From contig CALNHX010005288.1 in the NCBI GenBank assembly GCA_940337035.1, positions 45,836-109,835 of the forward strand: 64,000 nt of DNA, given 5' to 3'. Of this stretch, positions 18,969 to 28,993 are shown one piece after another. The position numbers and the translations under genes are program-made. Each line of letters opens with the position of its first letter. Position 1 is the stretch's first letter. The stretch comes from Agriotes lineatus. Lineage: Eukaryota > Arthropoda > Insecta > Coleoptera > Elateridae. The notes under the pieces are model-generated. The model saw only the letters and a list, made by a program, of their open reading frames with translations. It did not search any database and was not told the origin of the DNA.

Positions 18969-19455
18969 GTGATCTGTCAAACGGTGTCAACCAGCGCCAA
19001 TTTCGTGAAGTGGCCATAATTTCCATCTTACCGACATTCGGCTAGCTGGCAGGCTTCACTAAGACGAAGTTTTTGTTAATCAACGCAGGCGACGTATTTG
19101 ACAGGTGCATTTAAGAAACTTGCTTTGTGAATCAGTCTGACAAGACTAGTACACTGACAGATTGTCCATTTAGTGACCAAAACTAGCAATTTTTTGTTAA
19201 AGGTTGGTGAAGCAAATTTGCCAAATTTTGGTGGGCCATTCCAAAGGTACTTTACAAGCCCAGTGCACGGTGTAAGAGATATAAGTGGGTTGAGTCTGTA
19301 GGATTTTGAAGATTCTAGTGGCTAATTTTCGTCGCCTGCGTTGATAAACATAAACTGCGTCTTTAAAAAGCCTGCCAGCTAGCCGATTGTCTGTAATATG
19401 CAAATTATGGCCATTTCATGAAATTGGCGTTGGTTGACACCATCTGACAGATCAC
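18969..19455. mobile_element. fold-back MITE with ~130-bp arms
   Basis: Left arm GTGATCTGTCAAACGGTGTC pairs with right arm GACACCATCTGACAGATCAC. Complementarity continues through GGCCATAATTT, CGGCTAGCTGGCAGGC and ATCAACGCAGGCGACG. The unpaired centre is about 200 bp. A further single end with CCTAGCTGGCAGG at about 19,678 hints at a second, broken relative. Confidence 0.88.
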
Positions 19456-19696
19456 TATTTTACCTTTACGTGATAGCCGTTATTCAGGCACAAAAAGTTA
19501 CTATGTTTGATGGAAGTTCATGATAGGAGACATTTTTCCTACCCCTATTTACACATGAAGGAATGCAACGAGACATTTTCAAAAATGTTTTAACCAAACA
19601 CAAGCTTTCAAATTTGAAGCGTCAAATTGTGTGAAGTAATGGAAAAAATATGAATAATTGACATATGTGTCAAATTTGCCTAGCTGGCAGGTTTTA
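19456..19696. other. intergenic with a solo end of the fold-back family
   Basis: GTCAAATTTGCCTAGCTGGC near 19,668 resembles the arm of the neighbouring fold-back MITE. Confidence 0.45.
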
Positions 19697-20023
19697 TAAT
19701 AGTTATTTACTATACAAGTGGGATAACAGCATCATTAATATACGTGTATGTAAGCACACAAGTATATTAATGATGCATTATCACACATGTATTGTACAAA
19801 ATTTTATCTACGACTGCCTAAAATTGAGAAAAGTGCATTAAGAGAAATGTCAGATCTGTCATTTTCAAAAATATTTTAGAAGGCAAATGTCATTATGTCA
19901 TTCATTTGACACTATTTCAGTTACGTAATGAAGTCATTACGCAACTCAGTTGCGCAATGAAACCATTACACAAATAGTGTCAGATGAGTGACGTAATGAG
20001 TTACTTATCCCACTGGAGTAGAT
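19697..20023. mobile_element. hairpin-containing MITE with AAGTGGGATAA ends
   Basis: The left end TAGTTATTTACTATACAAGTGGGATAA-type sequence is matched by the complement of ATCCCACTGGAGTAGATAAT at the right end. It contains two internal hairpins. The first has TCATTAATATACGTG / AAGTATATTAATGA at 19,731-19,776. The second has TAATGAAGTCATTACGCAAC near 19,930, framed by TTTGACACTATTTC / CAAATAGTGTCAGA. ATAATAG occurs on both sides. Confidence 0.65.
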
Positions 20024-20028
20024 AATAG

Positions 20029-20165
20029 TATATTATATCATGAGGGACTAAAATGCATCATTAAATCCCGCGAGAGAATATTATTTCCTGAGGGCTCGTA
20101 GAGCCCGAGGGAAATAATCACTCAAAGGATTTAGGCTCTTTAGTCCCGTGTGATATAAGCTATTT
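20029..20165. mobile_element. hairpin element with GGCTCGTAGAGCC centre
   Basis: Outer stem ATATCATGAGGGACTAAA / TTTAGTCCCGTGTGATAT. Inner stem TTATTTCCTGAGGGCTC / GAGCCCGAGGGAAATAA with a three-base loop. It follows the preceding MITE almost without a gap. Confidence 0.85.
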
Positions 20166-20539
20166 TTTGCACTTTTGGGGACATTATCATCAAACATTTG
20201 CAAAATTTGGAATCTGTCAATTTGGAAACTGGAAGTAATTACTTTAGTCCCTAGGGATTAAATGAACTACTTTAGTCCCTGAAATAAGTGTCTAAAGTGC
20301 CAACTTTGCTCCCGAAAGTGAAAAAACGTACTAACATAAGCTATCAACACAGACGACGCGACGCCCACCACCAGAACTGGTCTACGATACTCCATTTTAG
20401 CCCAGTGTTTCTTTCGTTTTTGTGCATATTTCATATGCTGTGTGTTGCTGCAAAAATCGTTCCGAAAATGGAATTAGATTGTTCTACATACTCTACGGAA
20501 CTAATAAGAATCTAGAAAGAAGGCAAATCTGGTTAAAAT
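20166..20539. other. intergenic with further ACTTTAGTCCCT words
   Basis: ACTTTAGTCCCTAGGGATTA and ACTTTAGTCCCTGAAAT at 20,240-20,284 repeat the stem word of the hairpin upstream, suggesting remains of a larger element. Confidence 0.45.
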
Positions 20540-20750
20540 TTAAGGTCGGTTGCGACTGGCGGTAGCGGAGCGGTCCTGAAACCGCTCAGCAATCGCTCTG
20601 CACGTTTTTAAATGATATGATTCAGACTAACAAGCGGTGCGGAAGCGGAGAGGTAGCGACAAGCCGGCGCTGATAAGGCGGTAGGCCGGCGGAGCGGTTT
20701 CGATCGATCGGGGAGCGATTTTTATGAAGAAACCGCGCGGTTAGATAAAG
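20540..20750. other. GC-rich patch of repeated GCGGAGCGG/GCGGTAG words
   Basis: It stands out from the AT-rich surroundings. GGCGGTAGCGGAGCGGT, GTGCGGAAGCGGAGAGGTAG and GGCGGTAGGCCGGCGGAGCGG recur, as do short palindromes (ACCGCTC/GAGCGGT). Possibly the remains of a GC-rich MITE. No coding call. Confidence 0.5.
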
Positions 20751-21071
20751 ACAAAATCACAATTTAGAGTGAAATATGCAGTTCAGTGCCGTCCATAGTT
20801 GCAAGCAGATGTGATTGTGCTACAACATGGAACAGCAACAAAACTTGTTAAAATATGTTAATAATTATATTTGTATAGGTCCATTTGGGTTTGGAAATTA
20901 ACTATGCAGCTATAGTTTGTTTTTTTACTTTATGATTCAGAGCAGGCTTTGCTTTTGCATTTTTGTAACAGTGTAGGTAGTTGGTTACAAAGAAAAACAC
21001 TAGTAATGTCAAAAACTTATTACAACTGTCAATGAGTTATTTTATAAGCACTATTATGCATAATGAAAGCT
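20751..21071. other. intergenic, no gene recognised
   Basis: AT-rich up to the start of the LTR. Confidence 0.4.
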
Positions 21072-21403
21072 AGTTACATTGTAGTCAGACACTAGATCTC
21101 TGTGTGAAATGCAAGCCTGCAACCTTGAACGGTAATATCTCCTTCGTGGGAATTGCAAGTCTGCAACCTTGAACGCAGGTGGCTTCCGGTCTCACGCTCC
21201 GTTTAGAGATAACGCTTATCTTAGCTGATTAGACATACTATATATACAAGTAGCTTGCATCTTTTAATTAAGTTCCAGTTAGTTCATAGCGAGATGTAAG
21301 ATATTGTCTGGCAGCTAAGCTGTGTACTTCCAATGTTATATTTCATTGTAAAATAAAAATAAACGTTTTTCAAAAAGTCGTTTCGGCGGCCTTTTAATAA
21401 AAC
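21072..21403 (+). repeat. 5' LTR of a gypsy-type retrotransposon
   Basis: It begins AGTTAC and ends AATAAAACT; AGTT...AACT are the short inverted ends typical of the gypsy/17.6 group. It contains a TATA box (ACTATATATACAAG near 21,237) and a poly(A) signal (AATAAAAATAAACG near 21,351). It is followed at once by a primer binding site, TGGCGCAATCGTTCGGA, similar to the tRNA-Ser-type TGGCGCAGTCGG of that group. U3 has two direct copies of a segment with CTGCAACCTTGAACG (21,118 and 21,159). No matching 3' LTR was found downstream, so the element is truncated. Confidence 0.82.
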
Positions 21404-22496
21404 TGGCGCAATCGTTCGGATTTGTGGAGGAAAACCTGGAAAACTACAAACATCGAGTCAACCAGCAACTTTCCTTGAGGTTCAGATCTTTGCCGCAAAT
21501 CGACACCTACCACCCAGCGGATCTTCGGACATCTCCAGCAGGGACAAACATCGCCCGATCGTGAGAAGCGCCCGTCGACCCAGCTCCTGCTCCTCCGTGG
21601 TTATTGGAACCATCTGGTCATTGGGACCTCTTGATCATTGGGATCAGTCTCTGGTTTGGCAACGTCAACAACGACGACCCTAGGACAACTTTTGGATGAC
21701 GACCTAGCGCAAAGCAGGCCATCCAAAGTCGGACTTCAGGACCTAGCTGTTTGCAGGCCAGCCGACATCAACAGGATCGACGCATCCTTATTGAAGACAA
21801 CAGGACGTAGCAGATCGCACGCCGTTCGTCAATTTTAACGCACAATGTAAGTGCATATTTTTATAATTCAAAGAATAATTTTCAAGCTTTAGAGAAAAAG
21901 CAAGGTATATTTTAAAGGCAACAAAGTAACGACTATTAAAGCGTTCGCCTAAGTAATAATTTTCAAGCTTCAAAGACAGCAAAATAATTAATTTGTAAAA
22001 GCATCAAAGTAATGCAATATAATTTTTAAAATCAAGAATAATTTTTAAAACTTCAAAGTAAGCAAGGTAATAATTTTAAAGGCAACAAAGTAACGTAATA
22101 TAATTTTCAAAAGCAATAATTATTAAAGCGTTCGCCTAAACAACAAAGTTAATTAATATTATAAAATTTTAAAATTTATACTAACATAGTTTTAATTATT
22201 TATATTATAAATCCCTACGCACACCTGTTAAATGTAGGATACCTACCCCCTTGTTAGAAATCCCCTTTTAGGAACCCCCTAGTCATATAAACTGTTTACT
22301 AACATAAAACAAAATTAAAAATAAGTAAAATTAATTTTTATCTACAAAATTTTTATGTTAATGGTGATCTTGAAGCATTAGATAAAAAAATTATATTTTT
22401 AAACAATTGTAAAATTTTATGTCACGAGATTGATCACGCTCACCAAGGCATTCTATTCCTAGAATTTTATTTTTAAATAATTGTAACAACACAAAT
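21404..22496 (+). other. untranslated leader of the gypsy-type element
   Basis: Runs from the primer binding site to gag. The second half (21,850-22,140) is built of imperfect direct repeats, for example GGCAACAAAGTAACG twice and ATTAAAGCGTTCGCCTAA twice (21,934 and about 22,121), mixed with ATAATTTT(C/A)AA words. Confidence 0.7.
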
Positions 22497-23097
22497 ATGG
22501 TTGATCAAACCGCATCATTGTTTCCCCCGCATTTTAATGTAGCTTTATTAAATGAAATTCCCACATACGATGGTAATCAAGCCACTCTTTCGGAATTTGT
22601 CAGATCCGCAGAGATCATTGCAACTAAATTTTGCACGGAAAACTCAAACGATTATATCAACCAAGTAATTTTAAATTCGATAAGGAATAAATTAAAAGGT
22701 CAAGCATTAGAAGTAATTACAGGTTACCAGTATAATAACTGGAAAGACTTAAAAAAATGTCTTAATTGAAAATTTTGGCGACCAAAGGTCAGAATTGAAT
22801 CTTTTAATTGATTTAACTAATTTAAAACAGAATAAAGACTCTCCCATAGAATTTTTCAATAAAGTTAGAACCCATTTGGCTATTTATAATTCTAAAGTTT
22901 CTCTGATTCGAGAATCAAAAGACATTATCACTTATAAATTAAAGGCTAACAAAGATTTAGCACTTCGCACTTTTACAAGCGGACTAAATGAAAATTTAGG
23001 AATCTTTGTAAGAAGTAGAAACCCAACTTCACTAGAACAAACCTTAAGCATCTATTTATTACAACTTAAGGGGGAATATATAAAAACAATAAAATAA
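22497..23097 (+). pseudogene. gag: gypsy-type gag, frameshifted and 3'-truncated
   Basis: The first open part starts MVDQTASLFPP and includes NEIPTYDGNQATLSEFV, the capsid N-terminal block of gypsy/17.6-type gag. It closes at a TGA just where a 1-bp insertion (CTTAATTGAAAAT) breaks the frame. The next frame continues the same protein: FGDQRSELNLLIDLTNLKQ, then EFFNKVRTHLAIYN and TFTSGLNENLGIFVRSRNP, ending TIK with TAA. No zinc knuckle, protease or polymerase follows. It would form capsid-like particles in an intact element. The position after an LTR, primer site and leader supports the call. Confidence 0.82.
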
Positions 23098-23465
23098 TGC
23101 AGTGCTTTCCTCGTAAGGCAGCTATAAACACAAGAAATTTCAAGAAAAAATAGAAAAATCGAAGCTATAACTTCCTTAAGAAACTATGAGTTTACAAAAA
23201 ATTTTATTGACTATTCAATTCACCTGTCATCTGTCAAAAAGTGACCAATGAAAATCCAGAATTCTGACTTTTCTTGACCAATCAAAAAAATATCAGTGGA
23301 TATATCTTCCTAGAAGGTATTCAAGTGACTATTTTTAACAAATGCGATTTTTATTAGAAAAAGTCAATATTAGTGTTCTGTTACTATAGAAATTGCATAG
23401 TTTGTTGCTAGATTTACTGACAACTAATTTGGAAAAGTAGTTTGGTTCATTAAATAGTCCCTCGA
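23098..23465. other. intergenic, no gene recognised
   Basis: The pol region of the LTR element is absent here; the sequence is AT-rich and not recognised. Confidence 0.4.
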
Positions 23466-23642
23466 ATACCATTCTTAGTCAAAGTTAAGTAGATTATTTT
23501 TGCGGTGGTATCACTACTCATGCCCATTGCGCTTAGGATTAGTACTCGTGCTAGCGCACTCGTCCTAATCGTACCAAACCGCAATGGACATTCGTGACAC
23601 CACCGCAAAAATAGTCGACATAACTTTGACTACTCATGGTAT
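23466..23642. mobile_element. hairpin MITE with ACTCGTGCTAGCGCACTCG centre
   Basis: Left arm ATACCATTCTTAGTCAAAGT, TTTTTGCGGTGGT and CCATTGCG pair with CGCAATGG, ACCACCGCAAAAA and ACTTTGACTACTCATGGTAT. The centre TAGGATTAGTACTCGTGC / GCACTCGTCCTAATCGTA is also self-complementary. Total 177 bp. Confidence 0.87.
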
Positions 23643-23828
23643 TATAAGTGATTATTTTTGTGCTAACGCTACCTACTGGAAAAATAATACACTTGTTATT
23701 GTAAAAATAAATTTTATGGTTTATATTTTCATAATAATTATTAAGTTTTTTCTTCCATATAGGCCTAATTTGATAGGTTACAAAACAATATTTCAGAATT
23801 GTCTATAGAAAAAACATTATAGTTATTA

Positions 23829-23937
23829 ATGATACGAGTGCGAAAACACAAGCTTAAAGTTCGAGGGTGTTGTTATGCAACTAGACGCAGTCGAGTTGCA
23901 TAGACACACGAGATACTTTTTTCGCAAGAGTGTCATT
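23829..23937. mobile_element. hairpin element with ATGCAACT...AGTTGCAT stem
   Basis: The inner stem TTATGCAACT / AGTCGAGTTGCATA flanks AGACGC. The outer words are ATACGAGTGCGAAAA and TTTTTTCGCAAGAGTGT. The ATGCAACT stem is the same word as the outer arm of the hairpin at 1831. Confidence 0.75.
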
Positions 23938-23950
23938 CAAATTTTTTTCT

Positions 23951-24475
23951 TATTGAAGAATAAATTACCCAAACCTCCTCCCATATTTGTTTACGGAGTC
24001 CAAAACCCGAAAACTTGCCGATGTAGCAGAAGAAGAGCTTTATGTCACCAAAAGTTTGGTAAACAACACAATTAAAATCACAGCTAATACTCCAGATACG
24101 TACAGGAAACTAGCGCGTTTTATGAGAGATAACAACATTATACATCACACTTATCAACTAAAAGATGAACGGGCGCTTAGAGTGGTCATTAAAAATCTCC
24201 ACCACTCGATTCCACACGAGGACATAACAGCAGAAATTTCCAAACACGGACAAAAAATTAGAAATATCATCAACGCAAAACACAGAACCACAAAGGAGCC
24301 AATAAACCTCTTCTTCGTAGATCTGGAACCATCTGATAACAATAAAGACATATACCACTCAACACATACTCCACAATCGCATAACAATAGAGCCGCCAAG
24401 AACAAGCAGAAATATAGTACAGTGCATGCGCTGCCAAATGTATGGACATACTAAAGCATATTGTTCCCTCCCATT
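23951..24475 (+). pseudogene. Jockey LINE ORF1 (gag-like RNA-binding), first part
   Basis: It starts within KLPKPPPIFVYGV, typical of Jockey ORF1 just before its PRE_C2HC domain. It then shifts frame near 24,005 and reads VAEEELYVTKSLVNNTIKIT, ARFMRDNNIIHHTYQLKDER, ALRVVIKNLHHSIPHEDI and NLFFVDLEP. Another shift near 24,350 leads to the first CCHC knuckle CMRCQMYGHTKAYC at 24,423-24,464. The protein coats LINE RNA and helps bring it to DNA. The coding sequence stops at SLPF, where a hAT element has landed; the rest is at 26,796. Confidence 0.88.
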
Positions 24476-24577
24476 CAGGCGCGTGCTGGCCCGCCGGGCT
24501 ACCGGGCATTTCCCGGTAGGCCCTGAGTTGCCGAGCCCTGGAACTATCCTTAACAATAGTCAAAAAATATAAATTAT

Positions 24578-24780
24578 CAAAATTTAGATCACTTTCGTTT
24601 GACCACATTAATAATGTCGTGATGGACCAAATTATAGTCAGTATAGAGACCAGATTTGTGGATTATGGATTATTTTATGGTGGTTTAAAATGCTTTGATC
24701 CTCCTAGATTTCCTGAAATTAGTCAAAGTATGCCACTAAACTCCTCCAACAGAATTAGTGAAGTTATTCCAGTCCTCTAA
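24578..24780 (+). pseudogene. hAT transposase remnant
   Basis: One frame reads FDHINNVVMDQIIVSIETRF and then GGLKCFDPPRFPEISQ before TAA at 24,778. The (D)xIIxxIxxRFxxxxxLYxxLxCFDPxRFPEI pattern belongs to the helical region before the C-terminal dimerisation domain of a hAT subgroup with zinc-finger N-termini. The DDE residues and dimerisation domain are absent or unrecognisable. The position, directly inside the left TIR, fits an element with a large internal deletion. Confidence 0.6.
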
Positions 24781-25080
24781 AAAAGAAATTAAGAAAAAGT
24801 TAATGATGTTAGCCAAACTGTGGCCTCAGTTATCGAAAAGAAATTTTGAAAACGTTATGAGACAGCTAAAGTTAAAGACTATGTTTAAGATGAATAAGGA
24901 CGAGAAAACTAAGAAAGTCTTGACACTGACATTGAAGATGAAATTTCCTCGGAAAATTCAGTCCCGCTCATAACTATCATAGTAAAGCTGTTTTCGCAAT
25001 GAAATGCATTAGTTGTGTATTATATGTATTTGTGGTTTTATGCAAGTATAATAAAATATTCTACTACATTCAATGTTTAT
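24781..25080. other. hAT interior, no conserved block recognised
   Basis: Lys-rich open frames are present. The sequence may still be decayed transposase. Confidence 0.4.
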
Positions 25081-25221
25081 GATGCCGAATTCGCCCAATT
25101 GCCGAAATCAATTTGGTCAATACTGCAACTGAGCAAATTAATTCAGTAGTTGAGCGAATTTAGGTTTTATGCAATTCCTGGACTGAGTATTCCATTTCGG
25201 CAATTGAGCGAATTCAGCATC
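25081..25221. mobile_element. 141-bp MITE with 28-bp TIRs
   Basis: The left end GATGCCGAATTCGCCCAATT and right end AATTGAGCGAATTCAGCATC continue as GCCGAAAT/ATTTCGGC. Arms differ at two positions. The middle also contains TTGAGCGAATT-like words. Nested inside the hAT element. Confidence 0.85.
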
Positions 25222-26116
25222 TGAGTCTAACCTATACAAGTTTCTTCTCATAATCCTACGTAAGCAAATATCTTGTGAAAGTTTATTTTTTAAACTAGAA
25301 TTATTAAAAACTCTGCGCTGCTTGTCAAGATGCACCAAGCCACTCTAATGTCAAATTTCTCGATTTTTTCGTTTTTAGCAGTCTAAAACATAGAGCTTTG
25401 TATACAACTAGGACATAATTTGGCTTTATTTCATTTTAGAACCATAATCTTGTTTATTGGTTCTCAATAGCGGGCGTAATATGGCTGTTATAGCCCGAGG
25501 GCCTATAAAGTTGCTAATCAGTATAACAAACACCAACAATGTAGTATAGCAACACCAACAATCTGCATAGAAACCTTAGTAGATCAAAAATTCAGAGTGC
25601 CAGCACAACGATGACGCAGTAGTCTGTAGCCAAAATACTGGATCCTTCAATTGTGTCCATTTGACAACCAAAATAAAATAAAATGTTGTATGTGTCATGT
25701 GCATAACCACGATTTTTTATAGCCATCGAGAAATTTAAAGCTTTCCGATTCGCGTCGCGCTTTAGACATTTCGTCGACTATAATTAATCTATTGATTATG
25801 TTCTTGATTACCCTTACAACTATTATTGACCTCGCTCACAAAACTAGTTTTTTCATAAAATAGACTTGTCCAATTATATACTTGTTATATAATAGCTATT
25901 ATCCAACACCTTCTCAAACTTAGCATATTATTACAGTTAATTCAAATAAAGAAAGGCCATCATTAGTTAGTCACTAGTGAGAGAAAGATAGAAAAGTCGC
26001 GGAGAAATAATTATTATCGGTAAATAACAACTAATCGAAGGCTTTTTTGTAAGTTTTAAATTGTAATTAATAGCATATCAAATGTCATGTTAGTGTCAAA
26101 AACGTGTAAAAAATGA
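25222..26116. other. hAT interior, unexplained, with short inverted words
   Basis: TTTCTCGATTTTTTCG and CGAGAAATTTAAAGC are opposed, and ATGGCTGTTATAGCC and GGCTATAAAAAATCG-like words occur around 25,480-25,740. This suggests another decayed hairpin element, not resolved. Confidence 0.4.
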
Positions 26117-26215
26117 GTTAATAGTAATTTACGACGTGTGCGTAAAGCTAGTGATCCCCACGAGTGACTAAAGATGCTTTACGCATGTGTATCGTACAAT
26201 ATTTTATCTACAATA
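26117..26215. mobile_element. hairpin element, TAATAGTAATTTACG family
   Basis: It starts TTAATAGTAATTTACGACG. The stem ACGTGTGCGTAAAGC pairs with GCTTTACGCATGTGT around AGTGATCCCCACGAGTGACT. It is followed by CGTACAATATTTTATCTAC, an ending also seen near 13,180 and 19,790. Confidence 0.75.
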
Positions 26216-26720
26216 GAATCTAGAAAACACGGTAAATATAAACACATATTTAAATGTAAATTAGGATTACTAGCAAAAATTTTAAAACACGTTGCTACTG
26301 ACGACTTGCCTAATGAAATCATTTTTGCTGCTCACCACAAAACAAAACCTAATCTGCTGACGGAGTGAACTAATGGAAACATGTTATTAAATAGTCGTTT
26401 TACAAACTTAAAACTGCCAAATAAAAGTCAATTTTACACACTGTCGTAGATAAAGAGATTTAAGAGAGGTGTTGGACAAAAACTGTATTGCACTACCCAT
26501 GCGGATGTCGTGGTGGTTAAACTTTTTCTTTCGTGACTAATATGCTACATTCCACACTTATACAATAAATAACTATAATTTTTGAATAGATTTTACTTAT
26601 CATGTTTTGAGTTTTGTAATCCTGCCTCATTCTACGAAACCAATTACTATTTAGAATATATTTCTCAATTTAAAGTTCTATCGTTTTAGATCGTATAACC
26701 AAGAAAAATTTAAAAAATTT
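26216..26720. other. hAT interior, no gene recognised
   Basis: AT-rich up to the right end of the hAT element. Confidence 0.4.
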
Positions 26721-26795
26721 GCCACAGGTAATTTTTTGGGGCCTTTCGCAAAATGTCAATTCCCGGGCCCTCTGTAGAGTCCCAGCACGCGCCTG

Positions 26796-27195
26796 CTCCC
26801 ATTCGTGTGCGTCAAATGCAGCGGCGAACACAGCACAGCCAGCTGCAAGAAGAGCAAAGACACGCCAGCAACTTGTGCATTATGTGGAGGTAATCACCCG
26901 GCCAACTATCGAGGATGCGCACACTACCACAACTTATACAAAATCAGAAATTCCACTACTAGACCATCTACTCTCCACTTGCCACCCGTAAACAGACAAA
27001 CTCATGTATCTAATCTTCCGCATTCACCTACCTACGCCAGTATTACCCGACACCGTGAACCCCTCACTGAACTCCTCTGAACAGTCCCTTAGCCTTACTC
27101 TTAACAAATTCCTAGAAGAATTCGAATCCATGTTCTCCCAACTCATCCAACAAAACAGCATGACAATGCTAATTAGCAAACAAAATAATGGATAA
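26796..27195 (+). pseudogene. Jockey LINE ORF1, zinc-knuckle and C-terminal part
   Basis: After the repeated CTCCCATT the frame gives PFVCVKCSGEHSTASC (second CCHC knuckle) and CALCGGNHPANYRGC (third), completing the three-knuckle nucleic-acid-binding module of Jockey ORF1. A frameshift near 27,070 separates this from the C-terminal LNKFLEEFESMFSQLIQQNS. The stop TAA (27,193-27,195) overlaps the ORF2 start. The protein would bind LINE RNA. Confidence 0.9.
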
Positions 27196-28426
27196 ATTCC
27201 TCCGCATCGCACAGTGGAACGCCAACGGCCTCTTAAACCATCGAGACGAAGTCATACTATTCCTAAAACACAACTTTATAGACATACTGCTAATCAGCGA
27301 AACACATTTCACGGAAAAATCGTACCTCAAAATTCCAAACTACCAACTATACAACACCAACCATCCAGATAAAACAGGACATGCAGGGACCGCTATATTA
27401 ATAAAACAAAGCATAAAACACTATGCTCTCCCCAAATACGAGGAGGAATCACTTCAGGCCACCTCCATCAAGGTGCTCACCCTCTCTTACGAACTAACTG
27501 TCGCGGCAGTCTACTGCCCCCCGAAACACAACATAAAAAAAGAAGACTTTGAACAATTCTTTCGCACCCTGGGTCCCAAATTCATATCAGGTGGCGACTA
27601 CAATAGCAAGCACAACACGTGGGGCTCCCGCTTAGTCACCACAAAAAGCAGAGAGCTGTACAAAGTTATTCAAGACAACAAATACGTCTACCTATCAACG
27701 GGAACCCCGACATACTGGCCAGCTGACCCAAAGAAAACCCCCGACCTCCTAGACTTCTTTATCATTAATGGCATATCACCAAACTACGCAGACATTTCTG
27801 CAAGCTATGACTTATCATCGGATCACTCCCCAGTCATAGGAACTATCAGCGCAAGTGTCCTTCTCAAAGACTCCCCCAAACGGATTCACACCGCTACAAC
27901 AGACTGGGATATATATCGCCAGATTCTCCATGAAAGCATCGACCTGAAAGTTAGCTTAAAACATCCACTCGAAGTAGAAGCTGCCGTTAACAAATTTAAT
28001 ATTCTGCTAACAACAGCAGCACAGCAAGCTACCCCCTCCAAGGTGCAGAGAAAACTCGGAACATCCACCAATGTCCCCCTAGAAGTTAAACTCATAGTTG
28101 CTCAAAAGAGGAAAGCCAGAGCTCAATGCCAAAAGAGCCATCATCCATCAGATAAAACGAAACTCAACAACCTTGGAAATCAGGTGAAGGCAAAACTCAA
28201 AACCCTAAAGGATGATTAATTCAATAGCTACATCTCAACCTTAAACAGATACGACAATTCAATATGGAGACCAATCAAATCCTCTCTAAAACCCCAAACT
28301 CTATCCCCACCAATACGGAAAATCCGAGATTCAGCGATTAAGTCTCAAGAAAGCACCGGGGTCGGACCAAATTACACCTAAACTGCTCCGCGAGCTCCCA
28401 AGAACAGGAATAGTGCTTCTAACATA
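27188..28426 (+). pseudogene. Jockey LINE ORF2: endonuclease and RT start
   Basis: It starts at ATG 27,188 inside the ORF1 stop. It encodes an AP-like endonuclease with all key blocks: RIAQWNANGL, LLISETHF (metal-binding Glu), AGTAILI, YCPPKHN, SGGDYNSKHNTWGS (catalytic Asp/Asn), TPDLLDFFI and SSDHSPVIG (catalytic Asp-His). The enzyme nicks the genomic target for reverse transcription. The linker follows to LKTLKDD, then an in-frame TAA at 28,217 and FNSYISTLNRYDNSIW. A deletion leads directly to LSLKKAPGSDQITPKLLREL, the first RT block. The frame ends at the insertion at 28,427. Confidence 0.93.
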
Positions 28427-28688
28427 AAGTACATTTTTTTTCTATAATAATTTTCAAGGTCAACTTTCTAGGGTATAAGTTGCATTCCTGCAGGGTCCCT
28501 AGTTTTAATAATGTTGGTACATAGATTTTTAGTTCTTTTTTTCCACTAAAACAATGATTGTCATTTTGACAGATATGTCATAATAGTGGGTAAAACAAAC
28601 AGCATTTATTAATTATTAAACTTACAATATTTGAAAATAAACATAATGAACGTTTGATTCCATGTAAAAAAATGAAATTTTTTGTATT

Positions 28689-28884
28689 CGCTCCCCAAAC
28701 TGGTTACTTTGGAAACTGTCTAGGATCCTCAAAATGGCCATTTAGAGGCCTTGTACTTAAAGTCGTCATGGCAACATTTTAGCGGACTCAAACATTAGTT
28801 GCCATGACGACTTTAAGTACAAGGCCTCTAAATGGCCATTTTGAGGATCCTAGACAGTTTCCAAAGTAACCAGTTTGGGGAGCG
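28689..28884. repeat. perfect 87-bp inverted repeat, 22-nt loop
   Basis: The left arm 28,689-28,775 (CGCTCCCCAAACTGG... to ...GTCGTCATGGCAAC) and the right arm 28,798-28,884 are exact reverse complements at all 87 positions. The arms include GGATCC, GGCCATTTAGAGGCC and AAGTACAAGG words. The stem has no mismatch, in contrast to every other hairpin in the window, so it is very young or kept identical by gene conversion. Confidence 0.97.
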
Positions 28885-28993
28885 AAAAATACATTTTCGC
28901 GCGGCCTCCTAATATAATGCCGCGTTAATGGTAATTGAAACTTCATATTATAATGTTTGGAGAGCTAATACAAAAAAAACGTTGTATGCAACA

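Larger units (their letters stand above)
24476..26795. mobile_element. hAT element with 8-bp duplication CTCCCATT
   Basis: The left end CAGGCGCGTGCTGG and right end CCAGCACGCGCCTG are perfect 14-bp inverted repeats with CAG...CTG termini. CTCCCATT at 24,468-24,475 and 26,796-26,803 is an exact 8-bp duplication. The interior keeps a hAT transposase trace (24,578-24,780). It also holds a 141-bp MITE (25,081), a hairpin (26,117) and unexplained sequence. Total 2,320 bp. Confidence 0.93.

Noticed and set aside
20288..20515. ORF of 75 codons near 20,288
   Set aside because: No conserved motif, no repeat support; likely chance.
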